Below, one piece after another: positions 34,585-43,281 of a stretch of DNA of 64,000 bases. The stretch is from Streptomyces katrae (GTDB lineage Bacteria > Actinomycetota > Actinomycetes > Streptomycetales > Streptomycetaceae). The stretch lies in the NCBI RefSeq assembly GCF_002028425.1, contig NZ_CP020042.1, forward strand, positions 5,741,560 to 5,805,559. Reading direction: 5' to 3'. How positions within the stretch are numbered: position 1 is the stretch's first letter; every line of letters starts with the position of its first letter. Under the pieces are notes generated by a model. That model searched no databases. It worked only from the letters and a program-made list of their open reading frames with translations, and was not told the origin of the DNA. The translations under genes were made by a program, and so were the position numbers.

Positions 34585-37146
34585 ATGCTGCGAACAGCCC
34601 TGCGCAACGCCCTCGCGCACAAGGCCCGTCTGGCCATGACCGTCCTCGCGGTCTGCCTCGGGGTCGCGTTCATCTCCGGCTCACTCGTCTTCGCCGACTC
34701 CACCACCGCCGCCTACCGCGCCTCCATGGCCCGCGACCACGCCGGGACCGCGGTCACCGTGGACCCCAAGTACCCGCTGGGAGCCCCCGCGGACCAGCGC
34801 GAGTCCGTCCTCGACGACGCGCTCGTGGCCAGGCTGGCCGCCGTCCCCGGCGTCGGCGCGGCCCGCCCCTCCGTCGACGGCTCGGCCACCCTGGCCGGCA
34901 AGGACGGCTCCCCGCTGCGCGCCGGCAACACCATGGGGAAACTGGCCGCCGCCTACATCCCCGGCGCCGACGGCAAGGACGCCCGCTACCCCCTGACCGC
35001 CGGACGGGCCCCGCGCACCTCCGGGGAGGTGGCCCTCGACCGGGGCACCGCCGACGCCGGCTCCTACTCCCTCGGCGACACCGTCACCCTGGCCACCGAC
35101 GGCCCGGTGCTGCGGCTGCGGCTGGTCGGCATCGTCTCCACCACCGACACCCGCGTCACCTCCGGCGGCACCCTCGCCGTACTCGACCGGGCCACCGCCC
35201 AGGAACTGTTCGCCACCCCGGGCCGTTACACCGGTATCGACCTCTCCGCGGCGCCCGGCACCACCCCGCAGGAACTCGCCGGGCGCATCGGCGCCCTCCT
35301 GCCGGCCGACCGGGCCGAGGCGACCACCGCCGCCGCCCTCGCCGCCCAGCAGTCCGTCTTCATCGACAGCAGGACCAGCAGCTACGCCCGGCTGCCCCTG
35401 ATCTTCGCCGTGGTGTCCCTGTTCATCGGCTCGTTCCTCATCGTCAACACCTTCACCATGCTCGTCACCCGGCGCTCCCGGGAGATCGCCCTGCTGCGCG
35501 CGATCGGCGCCACCCGACGGCAGGTGACCGCGTCCGTCCTCGCCGAGGCGGCCCTGGTCGGGTTCCTCGCCTCGGTGCTCGGCTTCGTCCTCGGGCTCGG
35601 CGTCGCCGCGGTCCTGCCCGACGCCCTCGGCGGGGCGGACGATCCGCTGCCGCGGGGCCCGCTGGTGGTCGGCCCCGCGCCGGTACTCGCCTCCCTGGCC
35701 GTAGGCGTCGGCGTCACGGTCCTCGCCGCGTGGCTGCCCTCCCGCCGGGCGGCCCGCATCGCCCCCGTCGAGGCGATGCGCACCGCCGACCGGCCCCCCT
35801 CCGTCGCCCTGTCCCGGATCCGCGGCGCGGCCGGTGCGGCCGTGCTCCTCGTCGGCGCCGGGCTGCTGGTCTCGCTGGAAGGCGCCGAGAACGCCTCGGA
35901 CGCGAACCTGCGGACCGCGATGTCCGGCTGCGCGATCCTCGTGACCGGGCTCATCCTGCTGGCCCCGCTCCTGGCGGGCCCGGTGATCCGCCTGCTCGGC
36001 CGGCTGACCGGCCGCTTCGGGGTCGTGGGCGACCTGGCCCGCGACAACGCCCTGCGCGACCCCCGGCGTACGGCGGCCACCGCCGTCGCCCTGATGATCA
36101 GCACCGCCCTGGTCTGCGGGCTCGCCGTCATCGAGCACTCCTCCAGCCGCGCCCTGGACTCCCAGGCGGCGGCCGGGCTGAGCGCCGACTACGTCGTCAG
36201 CACCCGCGGCAACACCACCACCATCGACCCGGCCGCCGTCCGGCGGATCGCCGCCCTGCCCGGGGTGTCCACGGCCTCGGCCGTCGCGGACTCCACCTTC
36301 TCGGCCGGGGCCTCCGCCCGGCAGGTCTCCGGTGTCGACCCCAAGACCGTGGGGGCCGTCATGAAGCTGCGCTTCACCAGCGGTTCGGCCACCGCCGTTG
36401 GACCGGGCCGGATCGCCGTCTCCAGCAGCTTCGCCCGTGAGAACCGGCTCGTCACCGGCGGACGGATCGACGGGAGCATCGGGCCCGGACAGGGCGACCG
36501 CGACCGGTCCTTCACCGTCGTCGGGATCTACGAGGACAACCCCACCGCCCAGGACGTCCTGGCCGACCGCGGTGACGTCCAGCAGCACGGATTCCTGCGC
36601 GACTCCGTCCAGCGCGTCCTCGTCCGCACCGAGGCGGGCGCACCCGGCATGGAGAAGCGGCTGCGCGGCGCCGTCGACGACAACCCCCTGCTGAAGGTGC
36701 AGGACCGCGGCGCACTCGTCCGGGAACAGGCCGGTGTCGCGGGCGACCTGATGACCATGGTCTTCGGACTGCTCGCCATCGGCGTGGCCATCTCCGCCCT
36801 CGGCATGGTCAACACCCTCGCCATGTCCGTCGCCGAACGCACCCGGGAGATCGGCGTCCTGCGCGCGATCGGCATGGACCGCGCCGGCATCCGCCGGATG
36901 ATCGGGCTCGAAGCGCTCGCCGTCGCCGCCTACGGAACCCTGCTGGGCCTGGCCGGCGGCCTGTTCGGGGCGTGGAAGGTCAGCGGACTCGCCAGCGGGG
37001 CCATTCCCCAGTACACGTTCTCCCTGCCCTGGGGGACCCTCGCCCTGGTCGTCGCCCTCTCGCTCGCCGTCGGCGCCGCGGCGGCCGCGCTCCCGGCCCG
37101 CCGGGCCGCCGCGCTCGGCCCGCTGCGGGCGGTGTCCGGAGGCTGA
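34585..37146 (+). CDS. FtsX-like ABC permease (two FtsX domains)
   Basis: An 853-residue membrane protein, partner of the ATPase at 33735-34529. An N-terminal helix (about 15-37) precedes a large extracytoplasmic MacB-like domain (about 40-255); a first FtsX domain follows (about 265-405, VTRRSREIALLRAIGATRRQV), then central helices, a second exterior domain (about 520-710) and a second FtsX domain (about 720-850, VAERTREIGVLRAIGMDRAGI). The duplicated layout is that of large actinobacterial FtsX exporters. It begins 55 bases after the ATPase gene in the same operon. The substrate is unknown; drug, peptide or cell-envelope stress responses are the usual roles. Confidence 0.93.
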   Translation: MLRTALRNALAHKARLAMTVLAVCLGVAFISGSLVFADSTTAAYRASMARDHAGTAVTVDPKYPLGAPADQRESVLDDALVARLAAVPGVGAARPSVDGSATLAGKDGSPLRAGNTMGKLAAAYIPGADGKDARYPLTAGRAPRTSGEVALDRGTADAGSYSLGDTVTLATDGPVLRLRLVGIVSTTDTRVTSGGTLAVLDRATAQELFATPGRYTGIDLSAAPGTTPQELAGRIGALLPADRAEATTAAALAAQQSVFIDSRTSSYARLPLIFAVVSLFIGSFLIVNTFTMLVTRRSREIALLRAIGATRRQVTASVLAEAALVGFLASVLGFVLGLGVAAVLPDALGGADDPLPRGPLVVGPAPVLASLAVGVGVTVLAAWLPSRRAARIAPVEAMRTADRPPSVALSRIRGAAGAAVLLVGAGLLVSLEGAENASDANLRTAMSGCAILVTGLILLAPLLAGPVIRLLGRLTGRFGVVGDLARDNALRDPRRTAATAVALMISTALVCGLAVIEHSSSRALDSQAAAGLSADYVVSTRGNTTTIDPAAVRRIAALPGVSTASAVADSTFSAGASARQVSGVDPKTVGAVMKLRFTSGSATAVGPGRIAVSSSFARENRLVTGGRIDGSIGPGQGDRDRSFTVVGIYEDNPTAQDVLADRGDVQQHGFLRDSVQRVLVRTEAGAPGMEKRLRGAVDDNPLLKVQDRGALVREQAGVAGDLMTMVFGLLAIGVAISALGMVNTLAMSVAERTREIGVLRAIGMDRAGIRRMIGLEALAVAAYGTLLGLAGGLFGAWKVSGLASGAIPQYTFSLPWGTLALVVALSLAVGAAAAALPARRAAALGPLRAVSGG

Positions 37147-37165
37147 GCCCGGCGGCGGCCGCCGC
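37147..37165. terminator. Palindrome after the FtsX permease
   Basis: GGCGGCGGCCGCCGCC (about 37151-37166) is a self-complementary run just after the stop codon and may end transcription from either side. The remaining bases to 37348 hold only short GC repeats and no supported gene. Confidence 0.4.
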
Positions 37166-37348
37166 CCTGCCGGTGCCGGTGCCGGTGCGGGGCCGGGCCG
37201 CGTCGGCCGGCTGGATGCTCGAGCTCCAGGGCGCTCCGCCCGCGCGGGCCACCGGCTCGCACCGGGCGCAGGTGTCCGGCCTGCGCCGCCACCTCGGCCG
37301 GCTCCCGGGCGCTGTGGTCGCCGTCCTGGGGCGGCTGAGGTCAGGGGG

Positions 37349-38620
37349 TCAGGGGGTCGGACGGGGCGGCCGCGGGCCCGTGTAGTGGCCGCTGGGCCGC
37401 ATCCGCAGGGGCCGTTCCTGGTACTCCTCCAGCGCGTGCGCGACCCACCCGGCCGTCCGGGCCACCGCGAACACGGTCTCCCCGGCCTCGGCGGTCATCC
37501 CGCAGGACAGCGTCAGCACCGCCAGCGCCAGGTCGACGTTCGGGTGCAGCCCGTGCCGGGCCATCACCGCCGCCACCTCGCGCGCCGCGCCCAGGGCGGC
37601 GGCGGCCTGGGGCAGTTCCTCCAGCCGCCCGAACAGCGCCCGCGCCCGCGGGTCCTCGCCCCGGTACAGGCGGTGGCCGAACCCCGGCACCCGGCGGCCC
37701 GCGCGCAGGTACTCCGCCACCACCGGGGCGGCGCCGCCCCGTTCCGCCACCTCCTCCAGCATCCGGTGCGCGAGCCGGCCCGCCGCCCCGTGCAGGGGGC
37801 CTTCGAGCGCGCCGAGCCCGGCCGAGACGACGGCGTACGGGTGGGCCCGCGCGGAGGCGGCGACCCGTACGGCCAGGGTGGAGGCGGCCAGGTCGTGGTC
37901 GACCAGCAGGGCCATGGCCAGGTCCAGGGCGTCCACCGCCACCGGGTCCGGCTCCCGGACGGTCAGCCGGGACCACAGCCGCCAGGCGAGCCGCCCGTCG
38001 CCCGGGTGGGCCGGGGCCGCCTCCGGCAGGGCCGTGACCAGCGTCGGGATCAGGCAGCGCGCCGTGCCCAGTACGGCTTCCTCGGACAGGTCGAAGCGCA
38101 GCGGGTCGGCGGCCGCCGCGGCGGCCACCGCGACCCGCAGCAGGTCCAGGGGCCCGCTGTGCTCGGGCATCGCGGCCACCGCCCGCCGGGCCGCGGCCAG
38201 GGGCTCCGGGGGAGCGGTGAACCGCGCCCCGGGCGCCGGGGACCCCGTCCAGAGCCATTCGGCCACCTCCTCGAAGGCGTACCGGGAGGCCAGCTCGACG
38301 GCGTCCACACCGCGGAACCAGTAGCGGTCGGTCTCCGGCTCGATGAGGGTCAGCGCGGTGCGCACGGCGAGCTCCCCCGCGGGGGGACCGGCCGCCTCGC
38401 GACGGCTGCGCCGGGCCAGCGCCTCGACCTCGGCCGCGTCGAAGGTGCTCCCGCGCCCGGCCGGGTCCCGGCGGCTGCCGAGCTGGCCCCGGCTGACGTA
38501 CGCGTACACGGTCGCCGGCTTCACCCCGAGGAGCCGCGCGGCCTCCTGCGTGGTGATCCGGCGGCGGAGGGCCGCCTCCGCGGGAGCGTCGGAGGGGGAG
38601 CCGGACGGACGGTCACTCAT
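37349..38620 (-). CDS. Citrate synthase-like protein with an N-terminal DNA-binding domain
   Basis: A 423-residue fusion. Residues about 18-75 form an excisionase/MerR-type helix-turn-helix (RITTQEAARLLGVKPATVYAYVSRGQL). The rest is a citrate synthase fold: GPLHGAAGRLAHRML and GFGHRLYRGEDPRA carry two catalytic His, and HPNVDLALAVL supplies the Asp. ATG 38620 is preferred over the upstream start at 38749, which would cross the divergent promoter. It is divergent from a second citrate synthase gene, with a 34-bp inverted-repeat region between. The domain layout suggests a DNA-binding sensor of a CoA thioester or oxoacid; whether it still makes (methyl)citrate is not known. Confidence 0.88.
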   Translation of the reverse strand: MSDRPSGSPSDAPAEAALRRRITTQEAARLLGVKPATVYAYVSRGQLGSRRDPAGRGSTFDAAEVEALARRSRREAAGPPAGELAVRTALTLIEPETDRYWFRGVDAVELASRYAFEEVAEWLWTGSPAPGARFTAPPEPLAAARRAVAAMPEHSGPLDLLRVAVAAAAAADPLRFDLSEEAVLGTARCLIPTLVTALPEAAPAHPGDGRLAWRLWSRLTVREPDPVAVDALDLAMALLVDHDLAASTLAVRVAASARAHPYAVVSAGLGALEGPLHGAAGRLAHRMLEEVAERGGAAPVVAEYLRAGRRVPGFGHRLYRGEDPRARALFGRLEELPQAAAALGAAREVAAVMARHGLHPNVDLALAVLTLSCGMTAEAGETVFAVARTAGWVAHALEEYQERPLRMRPSGHYTGPRPPRPTP

Positions 38621-38639
38621 GACCCACAGCCTACATATA

Positions 38640-38673
38640 TTGATTGGATCAATCTTGACGTGGATCAAATCAA
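38640..38673. promoter_or_regulatory. Operator-like inverted repeat between the citrate synthase genes
   Basis: TTGATTGGATC (38640-38650) and GATCAAATCAA (38663-38673) are complementary at 10 of 11 positions around a 12-bp spacer. They fill the A/T-rich divergent promoter. The adjacent DNA-binding citrate synthase is the best candidate to bind. Confidence 0.65.
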
Positions 38674-38690
38674 TGGTGGATGGTCGATCC

Positions 38691-39845
38691 ATGAACAACA
38701 CCACCGTCGAAGTGCCCCGCGGTCTCGCGGGAGTCGTGGTCACCGACACGCAGCTCGGTGACGTCCGGGGCCGCGAAGGCTTCTACCACTACCGCCAGTA
38801 CTCGGCCGTGGAACTGGCCGCGTCCCGCACCTTCGAGGACGTCTGGCACCTGATGTTCCGCGGCGCCCTCCCGGCCGGCCCGGCCGAACGGGCCGCCTTC
38901 GCCGCCGAGACCGCCTCACTGCGCCACCTGCCCGCCGAGGTCGGGGAGGCCCTGCCCGCCCTCGCCCGGGCCACCGCCCTCTCCGGACCGCTCGCCGGAC
39001 TGCGCACGGCACTCTCCCTCCTCGGCGCCTCCGCGGGATTCCGCCCCGTCTACGACCTCGACCCCGACCGCCGGGCCGCCGACGCGCTCGCCGCCTGCGC
39101 CGCCGTACCGACCCTGCTCACCGCCCTGCACCGGCTGGGCCGGGGCCTGGAGCCGGTCGCCCCGCGCGACGACCTCCCGTACGCCGCCAACTACCTGTGG
39201 ATGCTCACCGGAGAGGAGCCCGACCCCGTCAAGGCCCGGGCCGTCGAGCGGTACCTGATCTCCACCGTCGACCACGGCTTCAACGCCTCGACCTTCACCG
39301 CCCGCGTCATCGCCTCCACCGGCGCCGACGTCGCGGCCTGCCTCACCGGGGCGATCGGCGCCCTCTCCGGCCCGCTCCACGGCGGCGCGCCCAGCCGGGC
39401 CCTGGACACCCTGGACGCCATCGGCACCGCCGACCGCATCGGCCCCTGGATCCGCGAGCGGGTGCTCGCAGGGGACCGGATCATGGGCTTCGGACACCCC
39501 GTCTACCGCACCGAGGACCCGCGCTCGCGGATGCTGCGGGACATCGCCCGGCAGTTCGGCGGACCGCTCGTGGAGTTCGCCGTGGAGGTCGAGCGGCAGG
39601 TGGAGGAGATCCTCGCCGAGCTGAAGCCGGGCCGGGAGCTGCACACCAACGTGGAGTTCTACGCCGGGGTGGTCATGGAGCTGTGCGGGCTGCCGCGCGA
39701 GATGTTCACCCCGACCTTCTGCGCCGCCCGCGTGGTCGGCTGGAGCGCCAACGTCCTGGAGCAGGCCGCCGACTCGAAGATCATCCGTCCGGCCGCGCGC
39801 TACACCGGCCCCACCCCGCCCCAGCCCGTACCGTTCGTGGGCTGA
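38691..39845 (+). CDS. Citrate synthase (or 2-methylcitrate synthase) paralogue
   Basis: Cytosolic enzyme of 384 residues that joins acetyl-CoA (or propionyl-CoA) with oxaloacetate. Two catalytic His are seen in LSGPLHGGAPS and MGFGHPVYRTEDPR. At the third catalytic place the sequence is HTNVEFYAGVV, with Glu where classical enzymes have Asp, as in some actinobacterial paralogues. The N-terminal part MNNTTVEVPRGLAGVVV is typical. ATG 38691 is chosen by homology; ATG 38673 lies inside the operator repeat. It is divergent from the DNA-binding paralogue and probably controlled by it. It does not look like the main citrate synthase, by context. Confidence 0.88.
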   Translation: MNNTTVEVPRGLAGVVVTDTQLGDVRGREGFYHYRQYSAVELAASRTFEDVWHLMFRGALPAGPAERAAFAAETASLRHLPAEVGEALPALARATALSGPLAGLRTALSLLGASAGFRPVYDLDPDRRAADALAACAAVPTLLTALHRLGRGLEPVAPRDDLPYAANYLWMLTGEEPDPVKARAVERYLISTVDHGFNASTFTARVIASTGADVAACLTGAIGALSGPLHGGAPSRALDTLDAIGTADRIGPWIRERVLAGDRIMGFGHPVYRTEDPRSRMLRDIARQFGGPLVEFAVEVERQVEEILAELKPGRELHTNVEFYAGVVMELCGLPREMFTPTFCAARVVGWSANVLEQAADSKIIRPAARYTGPTPPQPVPFVG

Positions 39846-39846
39846 C

Positions 39847-39852
39847 TACGAT
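39847..39852 (+). promoter_or_regulatory. -10 box TACGAT of a leaderless gene
   Basis: TACGAT lies 7 nt before GTG 39860. It begins two bases after the citrate synthase stop, so the following gene can be transcribed independently. Confidence 0.5.
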
Positions 39853-39859
39853 CGTCCGG

Positions 39860-40942
39860 GTGAACAGCGTCCAGCCCATCCCCGTCGTCGTCCTCTCCGG
39901 ATTCCTCGGCTCCGGCAAGACCACGGTCCTCAACCACCTCCTCACCCACCGCGGGGGCACCCGGATCGGGGTCGTCGTCAACGACTTCGGCTCCATCGAG
40001 ATCGACGCCATGTCGGTGGCCGGCCAGGTCGGTGACTCGATGGTCTCCCTCGGCGGCGGCTGCCTGTGCTGCGCGGTCGACGGCAGCGAACTGGACGCCT
40101 ACCTGGAGAAGCTCGCCGCGCCCGTCCACCGGATCGACGTCATCGTCATCGAGGCCAGCGGGCTCGCCGAGCCCCAGGAGATGATCCGGATGCTGATGGC
40201 CAACGAGAACCCGGCCGTCCGCTACGGCGGCCTGGTACAGGTCGTGGACGCCGCCGAGTTCGACGCCACGCGGGCCGCGCACCCCGAGACCGACCGCCAC
40301 CTGGCCGTCGCCGACCTGGTGGTGCTCAACAAGACCGACCGGGTCGACGCCGCCGAACGGGCCCGCATCGAGGCGGAGCTGGCCGCGCTCGCCGCCCCCG
40401 GCACCCCGCTGGTCGGCGCCGACCACGGGCGGATCGACCCGGAACTCCTCTTCGACCGCCGCCCCTGGACCGAGACCCGCGGACAGCTCTCCTTCGAGGA
40501 CCTCCTCGCGGAGGCCGGCGAGCACGGGCCCGGGGACGAGGAGGAGCACGCCGGGCACGCGCACGCGGCGTACGAGAGCGTCTCGTTCACCACCGACCAG
40601 GCCCTCTCCCCGCGCCGGTTCATCGACTTCCTCGACCGCCGCCCCGCCGGCCTCTACCGCGTCAAGGGCTTCGTCTGGTTCGGGGTCCCCGGCCACCGGG
40701 AGCGCTACGAGGTCCACGCCGTCGGCCGCTTCCTGCGCTTCGACCCCGGCCCCTGGGGCCAGGGCGAACCCCGCCGCACCCAGCTCGTCCTGATCGGCAA
40801 GGGCATCGACGGCCCGGGCCTGCTGGGCGAACTGGAGGCCTGCCGCGAGGCCGACCCCGGGCGGGCACTCCCGGAGAGCATGTGGGCAGTGCTGCGCTAC
40901 GTACCCCGGCCGCCGGAAGGCGACGTCGAGGACCCCGCGTAG
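39860..40942 (+). CDS. CobW/ZNG1-family GTP-binding metal chaperone
   Basis: A 360-residue G3E GTPase. The P-loop is GFLGSGKTT, the metal-binding motif is GGGCLCCAVDG (C-x-C-C), Walker B is VIVIEASGLAEP and the specificity motif is NKTD. A His/acidic stretch near 210-230 (EEEHAGHAHAAYE) may bind metal. The C-terminal CobW_C domain (about 245-345) follows. Such proteins insert or allocate zinc or cobalt to target enzymes with GTP hydrolysis. Start GTG 39860 is leaderless, 7 nt after TACGAT. It follows a citrate synthase by 14 bases; no functional link is clear. It ends at a long hairpin shared with the convergent gene. Confidence 0.92.
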   Translation: MNSVQPIPVVVLSGFLGSGKTTVLNHLLTHRGGTRIGVVVNDFGSIEIDAMSVAGQVGDSMVSLGGGCLCCAVDGSELDAYLEKLAAPVHRIDVIVIEASGLAEPQEMIRMLMANENPAVRYGGLVQVVDAAEFDATRAAHPETDRHLAVADLVVLNKTDRVDAAERARIEAELAALAAPGTPLVGADHGRIDPELLFDRRPWTETRGQLSFEDLLAEAGEHGPGDEEEHAGHAHAAYESVSFTTDQALSPRRFIDFLDRRPAGLYRVKGFVWFGVPGHRERYEVHAVGRFLRFDPGPWGQGEPRRTQLVLIGKGIDGPGLLGELEACREADPGRALPESMWAVLRYVPRPPEGDVEDPA

Positions 40943-41004
40943 GCCGTCTCTTCCGGATCTCGCCTGGCCCGCGCCGACCGGCAAGATCCGAAAGGGACGG
41001 CCTA
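40940..41004. terminator. Long bidirectional hairpin containing both stop codons
   Basis: A 21-base arm (40940-40960) pairs with 40984-41004 at all but two positions, one of them a G-T pair. The left arm starts with the TAG stop of the CobW gene and the right arm ends with the TAG stop of the convergent Mrr-TerD gene, read on the minus strand. Confidence 0.75.
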
Positions 41005-43149
41005 AGCGACCTCGACGCCGTACTCGCGCAGCAGGTCCTCCAGGCCGCCCCGGTAGCCCTTGCCGCCGATGACGAACTTCCAGTCGCCGTTCGGGCGGCG
41101 CCGGAACGAGCCCAGTACCAGGGCCGTCTCGCCCGCCCTGCCGTCCGAGACCTCCAGCCGGTCGAGCTCCTGCCCGGACGCGTCCAGCAGCCGGATCCGG
41201 GCGTCGGTGAAGCCGGCCAGGTCGGCGTGCGGGTCGGCCTCCGGGTCGATCGCGGCCACCAGCACGAGCCGGTCGGCACGCTGCGGCAGCGCGTCGAAGC
41301 CGACCTCGACGGCCGCCTTGTCGGGGGCCGCGTGCGGGCGGGAGCGCACCGAACCGTCGGGGGTGCGCGGGTTGTTGAAGAAGACGAAGTGGTCCTCGCT
41401 CAGTACCCGGCCGCCCTCGCACACCAGCGCGCACACGTCGAGCGCCACCCGGCCCGACCAGTCCATGCCCAGCACGTTGAACCCGTCGGGCACGGGGGCC
41501 GCGGCGGGCACGGCCGGCGTACCGGCCGGGAAGCGGGTGTCCGGCAGGGTGGGCGCGTCCGCCGCGGGGCCCCGCTGCGCCGGGACCTGAGCGCCGCCGA
41601 GGCGGCCCCGCAGCCCGTACCGGTGCAGCAGGTCCACCAGGTCCGCACCGGGAACCAACTCCAGCGGCTTGCCGTTGGCAAAGGTGTACGACCCGGGCCC
41701 GAAGGACGCGGTGGTGACCAGCACCCCCTTGTTCGCCCCCTTGTCCTGGACCGTGCCGTACAGGTCCCGGACCGCCGTCGGCGGGACGGTGTTGCGGTAC
41801 CGCTTGACCTGCACCACGATCCGCCCGCCCCGGATCGGGGCCGGGTCCACCGCCTCCACGTCCACGCCGCCGTCGCCCGAGCGCTGCGTGGTCACCGCCT
41901 CCATGCCCATCGCCCGGAACAGTTCGGCGACCAGGTTCTCGAAGGCGATCGGATCCATCTGGAACAGGTCCGGCTCGTCCTCGCCGTCACCGCCGGCCTG
42001 TCCGCCGTGGCTGACCACGCCCCCGCCGACCTCGTCCGGCCGGCGGCCCGCCCGTACGGCCGTCAGCTGGTCCGGCCGCGCCGACAACTGCCCGCGCAGG
42101 CCCTCGACCAGGCAGTCCACCGCGCTCACCTGCTCCAGCCGCAGCCCGCGGAAGGCGCTCCGCGGTGCCTGCACCGAGGCCAGGACGAGCTGTGCCTCAC
42201 GGCCCGTCACCGGATCGTGGTCGTCCACGAAGCCGTTGACGACCACCGAGTCCAGCGCCCCGAACTCGTCCGCCGCGTACACCTCGTGCAGCACCAGCAG
42301 CAGGCACTGGGCCAGCAGGTCCCGGTACAGCGCCCGGCGCTGCGTCACGGGCCGGGCCGTCTCCTTGTCCTGGTCCGTGCCCGGCACGTACCGCACGGAC
42401 TTCGCCGCGGGCACCACCTCGTAGCGGGGCAGCTCCCAGTCGAGCACCAGCTGGCGCATCGCCGGGTCGTACGCCGCGGACACCTGGTGCGGCAGGTCCT
42501 CCGGCCAGGCCGTCGAGGCGTACAGGGCGGCCGAGAAGTACTCCACCGCCGCCTCCGGGTCGCCCGCGCGCAGCGAGGCGGCCAGCTCGGTGAGCCCGCT
42601 GTTGTGGCGGCGGATCCCGGCGAGCTGATCGGCGGCCCAGCGGTCGTACTGCCGCCGGTACGCCTCCAGCTGCCGCAGCCGCTCCTGCTCCGCCGCGTGC
42701 GCCGCCTGCCAGGCCTGCGTGTACCGGTCGTGCGCCTCCCGTTCCGCCTGGGCGCGGCGGCCCGAGCCGAGGGTCCAGCCGCTGCTCTGCTGCTGGAAGT
42801 CCCGCAGCTGCGGCATGGGCACGGGATGCGCGAGGCGGCCCGGGGCGAAGGGTTCCAGCTGCTCGGAGCGGACCAGGGAGGCCATCCGGAACGCGGGCGC
42901 CCGGCAGCCCGAGGCCAGCAGCCCCTGCAGGACGGCGACCTCCGCGTCGAGCCGCTCGGTGGCCCGCCGCGCCTCGGCCTCCCGGTGCTGCTTGTAGGCG
43001 GCCTGCTGCTCGCGCCGGCCCCGGGCGGCCTCCCGTTCGTACTCCCGCCGCCGTCGCTCCGCCTCACGCTGCTGGATCAGCTGCGTCCGCTGCTGCTGGC
43101 GCTGGGCCTCGGCCCAGACCCCGATCAGCCCGCTCGACCGACGACTCAT
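41002..43149 (-). CDS. Mrr-type nuclease / TerD fusion protein
   Basis: A 715-residue multidomain protein. Residues 10-175 are charged and Glu/Arg/Gln-rich with strong coiled-coil character. About 195-375 is a conserved middle region. About 398-510 is an Mrr/PD-(D/E)xK nuclease: DPIAFENLVAELFRAMG, then GDGGVDVEA (Asp430) and VVQVKRY (Gln447, Lys449), all catalytic positions kept. About 555-712 is a TerD domain: GMDWSGRVALDVCALV, FVFFNNPRTPDGSV, GDWKFVIGGKGYRGGL. TerD domains occur in calcium-linked stress and phage-response complexes. Combining a nuclease with TerD suggests a stress-triggered or defence role; that is inference. No methylase is adjacent. Confidence 0.85.
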   Translation of the reverse strand: MSRRSSGLIGVWAEAQRQQQRTQLIQQREAERRRREYEREAARGRREQQAAYKQHREAEARRATERLDAEVAVLQGLLASGCRAPAFRMASLVRSEQLEPFAPGRLAHPVPMPQLRDFQQQSSGWTLGSGRRAQAEREAHDRYTQAWQAAHAAEQERLRQLEAYRRQYDRWAADQLAGIRRHNSGLTELAASLRAGDPEAAVEYFSAALYASTAWPEDLPHQVSAAYDPAMRQLVLDWELPRYEVVPAAKSVRYVPGTDQDKETARPVTQRRALYRDLLAQCLLLVLHEVYAADEFGALDSVVVNGFVDDHDPVTGREAQLVLASVQAPRSAFRGLRLEQVSAVDCLVEGLRGQLSARPDQLTAVRAGRRPDEVGGGVVSHGGQAGGDGEDEPDLFQMDPIAFENLVAELFRAMGMEAVTTQRSGDGGVDVEAVDPAPIRGGRIVVQVKRYRNTVPPTAVRDLYGTVQDKGANKGVLVTTASFGPGSYTFANGKPLELVPGADLVDLLHRYGLRGRLGGAQVPAQRGPAADAPTLPDTRFPAGTPAVPAAAPVPDGFNVLGMDWSGRVALDVCALVCEGGRVLSEDHFVFFNNPRTPDGSVRSRPHAAPDKAAVEVGFDALPQRADRLVLVAAIDPEADPHADLAGFTDARIRLLDASGQELDRLEVSDGRAGETALVLGSFRRRPNGDWKFVIGGKGYRGGLEDLLREYGVEVA

Positions 43150-43230
43150 CAGCTCTGCTCTCCCCCCACCCGCGTGTACCGGGAAAACAGTAGTCGGCGC
43201 ATGGGGGGAGGCGGGCCGGGGTCACGGCAC

Positions 43231-43257
43231 GGGGCGGGCGCCGAAGACGCCCGCCCC
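43231..43257 (-). terminator. Hairpin terminator after parC
   Basis: GGGGCGGGCG (43231-43240) pairs perfectly with CGCCCGCCCC (43248-43257) around 7 bases, 24 bases beyond the stop of the minus-strand gene. Confidence 0.7.
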
Positions 43258-43281
43258 GGACGCCGGGTACGCCGTACGCCG

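Noticed and set aside
37147..37348. Triple CCGGTG repeat and GGTCAGGG repeats between the FtsX and citrate synthase genes
   Set aside because: Short low-complexity G/C runs, common in this genome; no gene, attachment site or array is implied.
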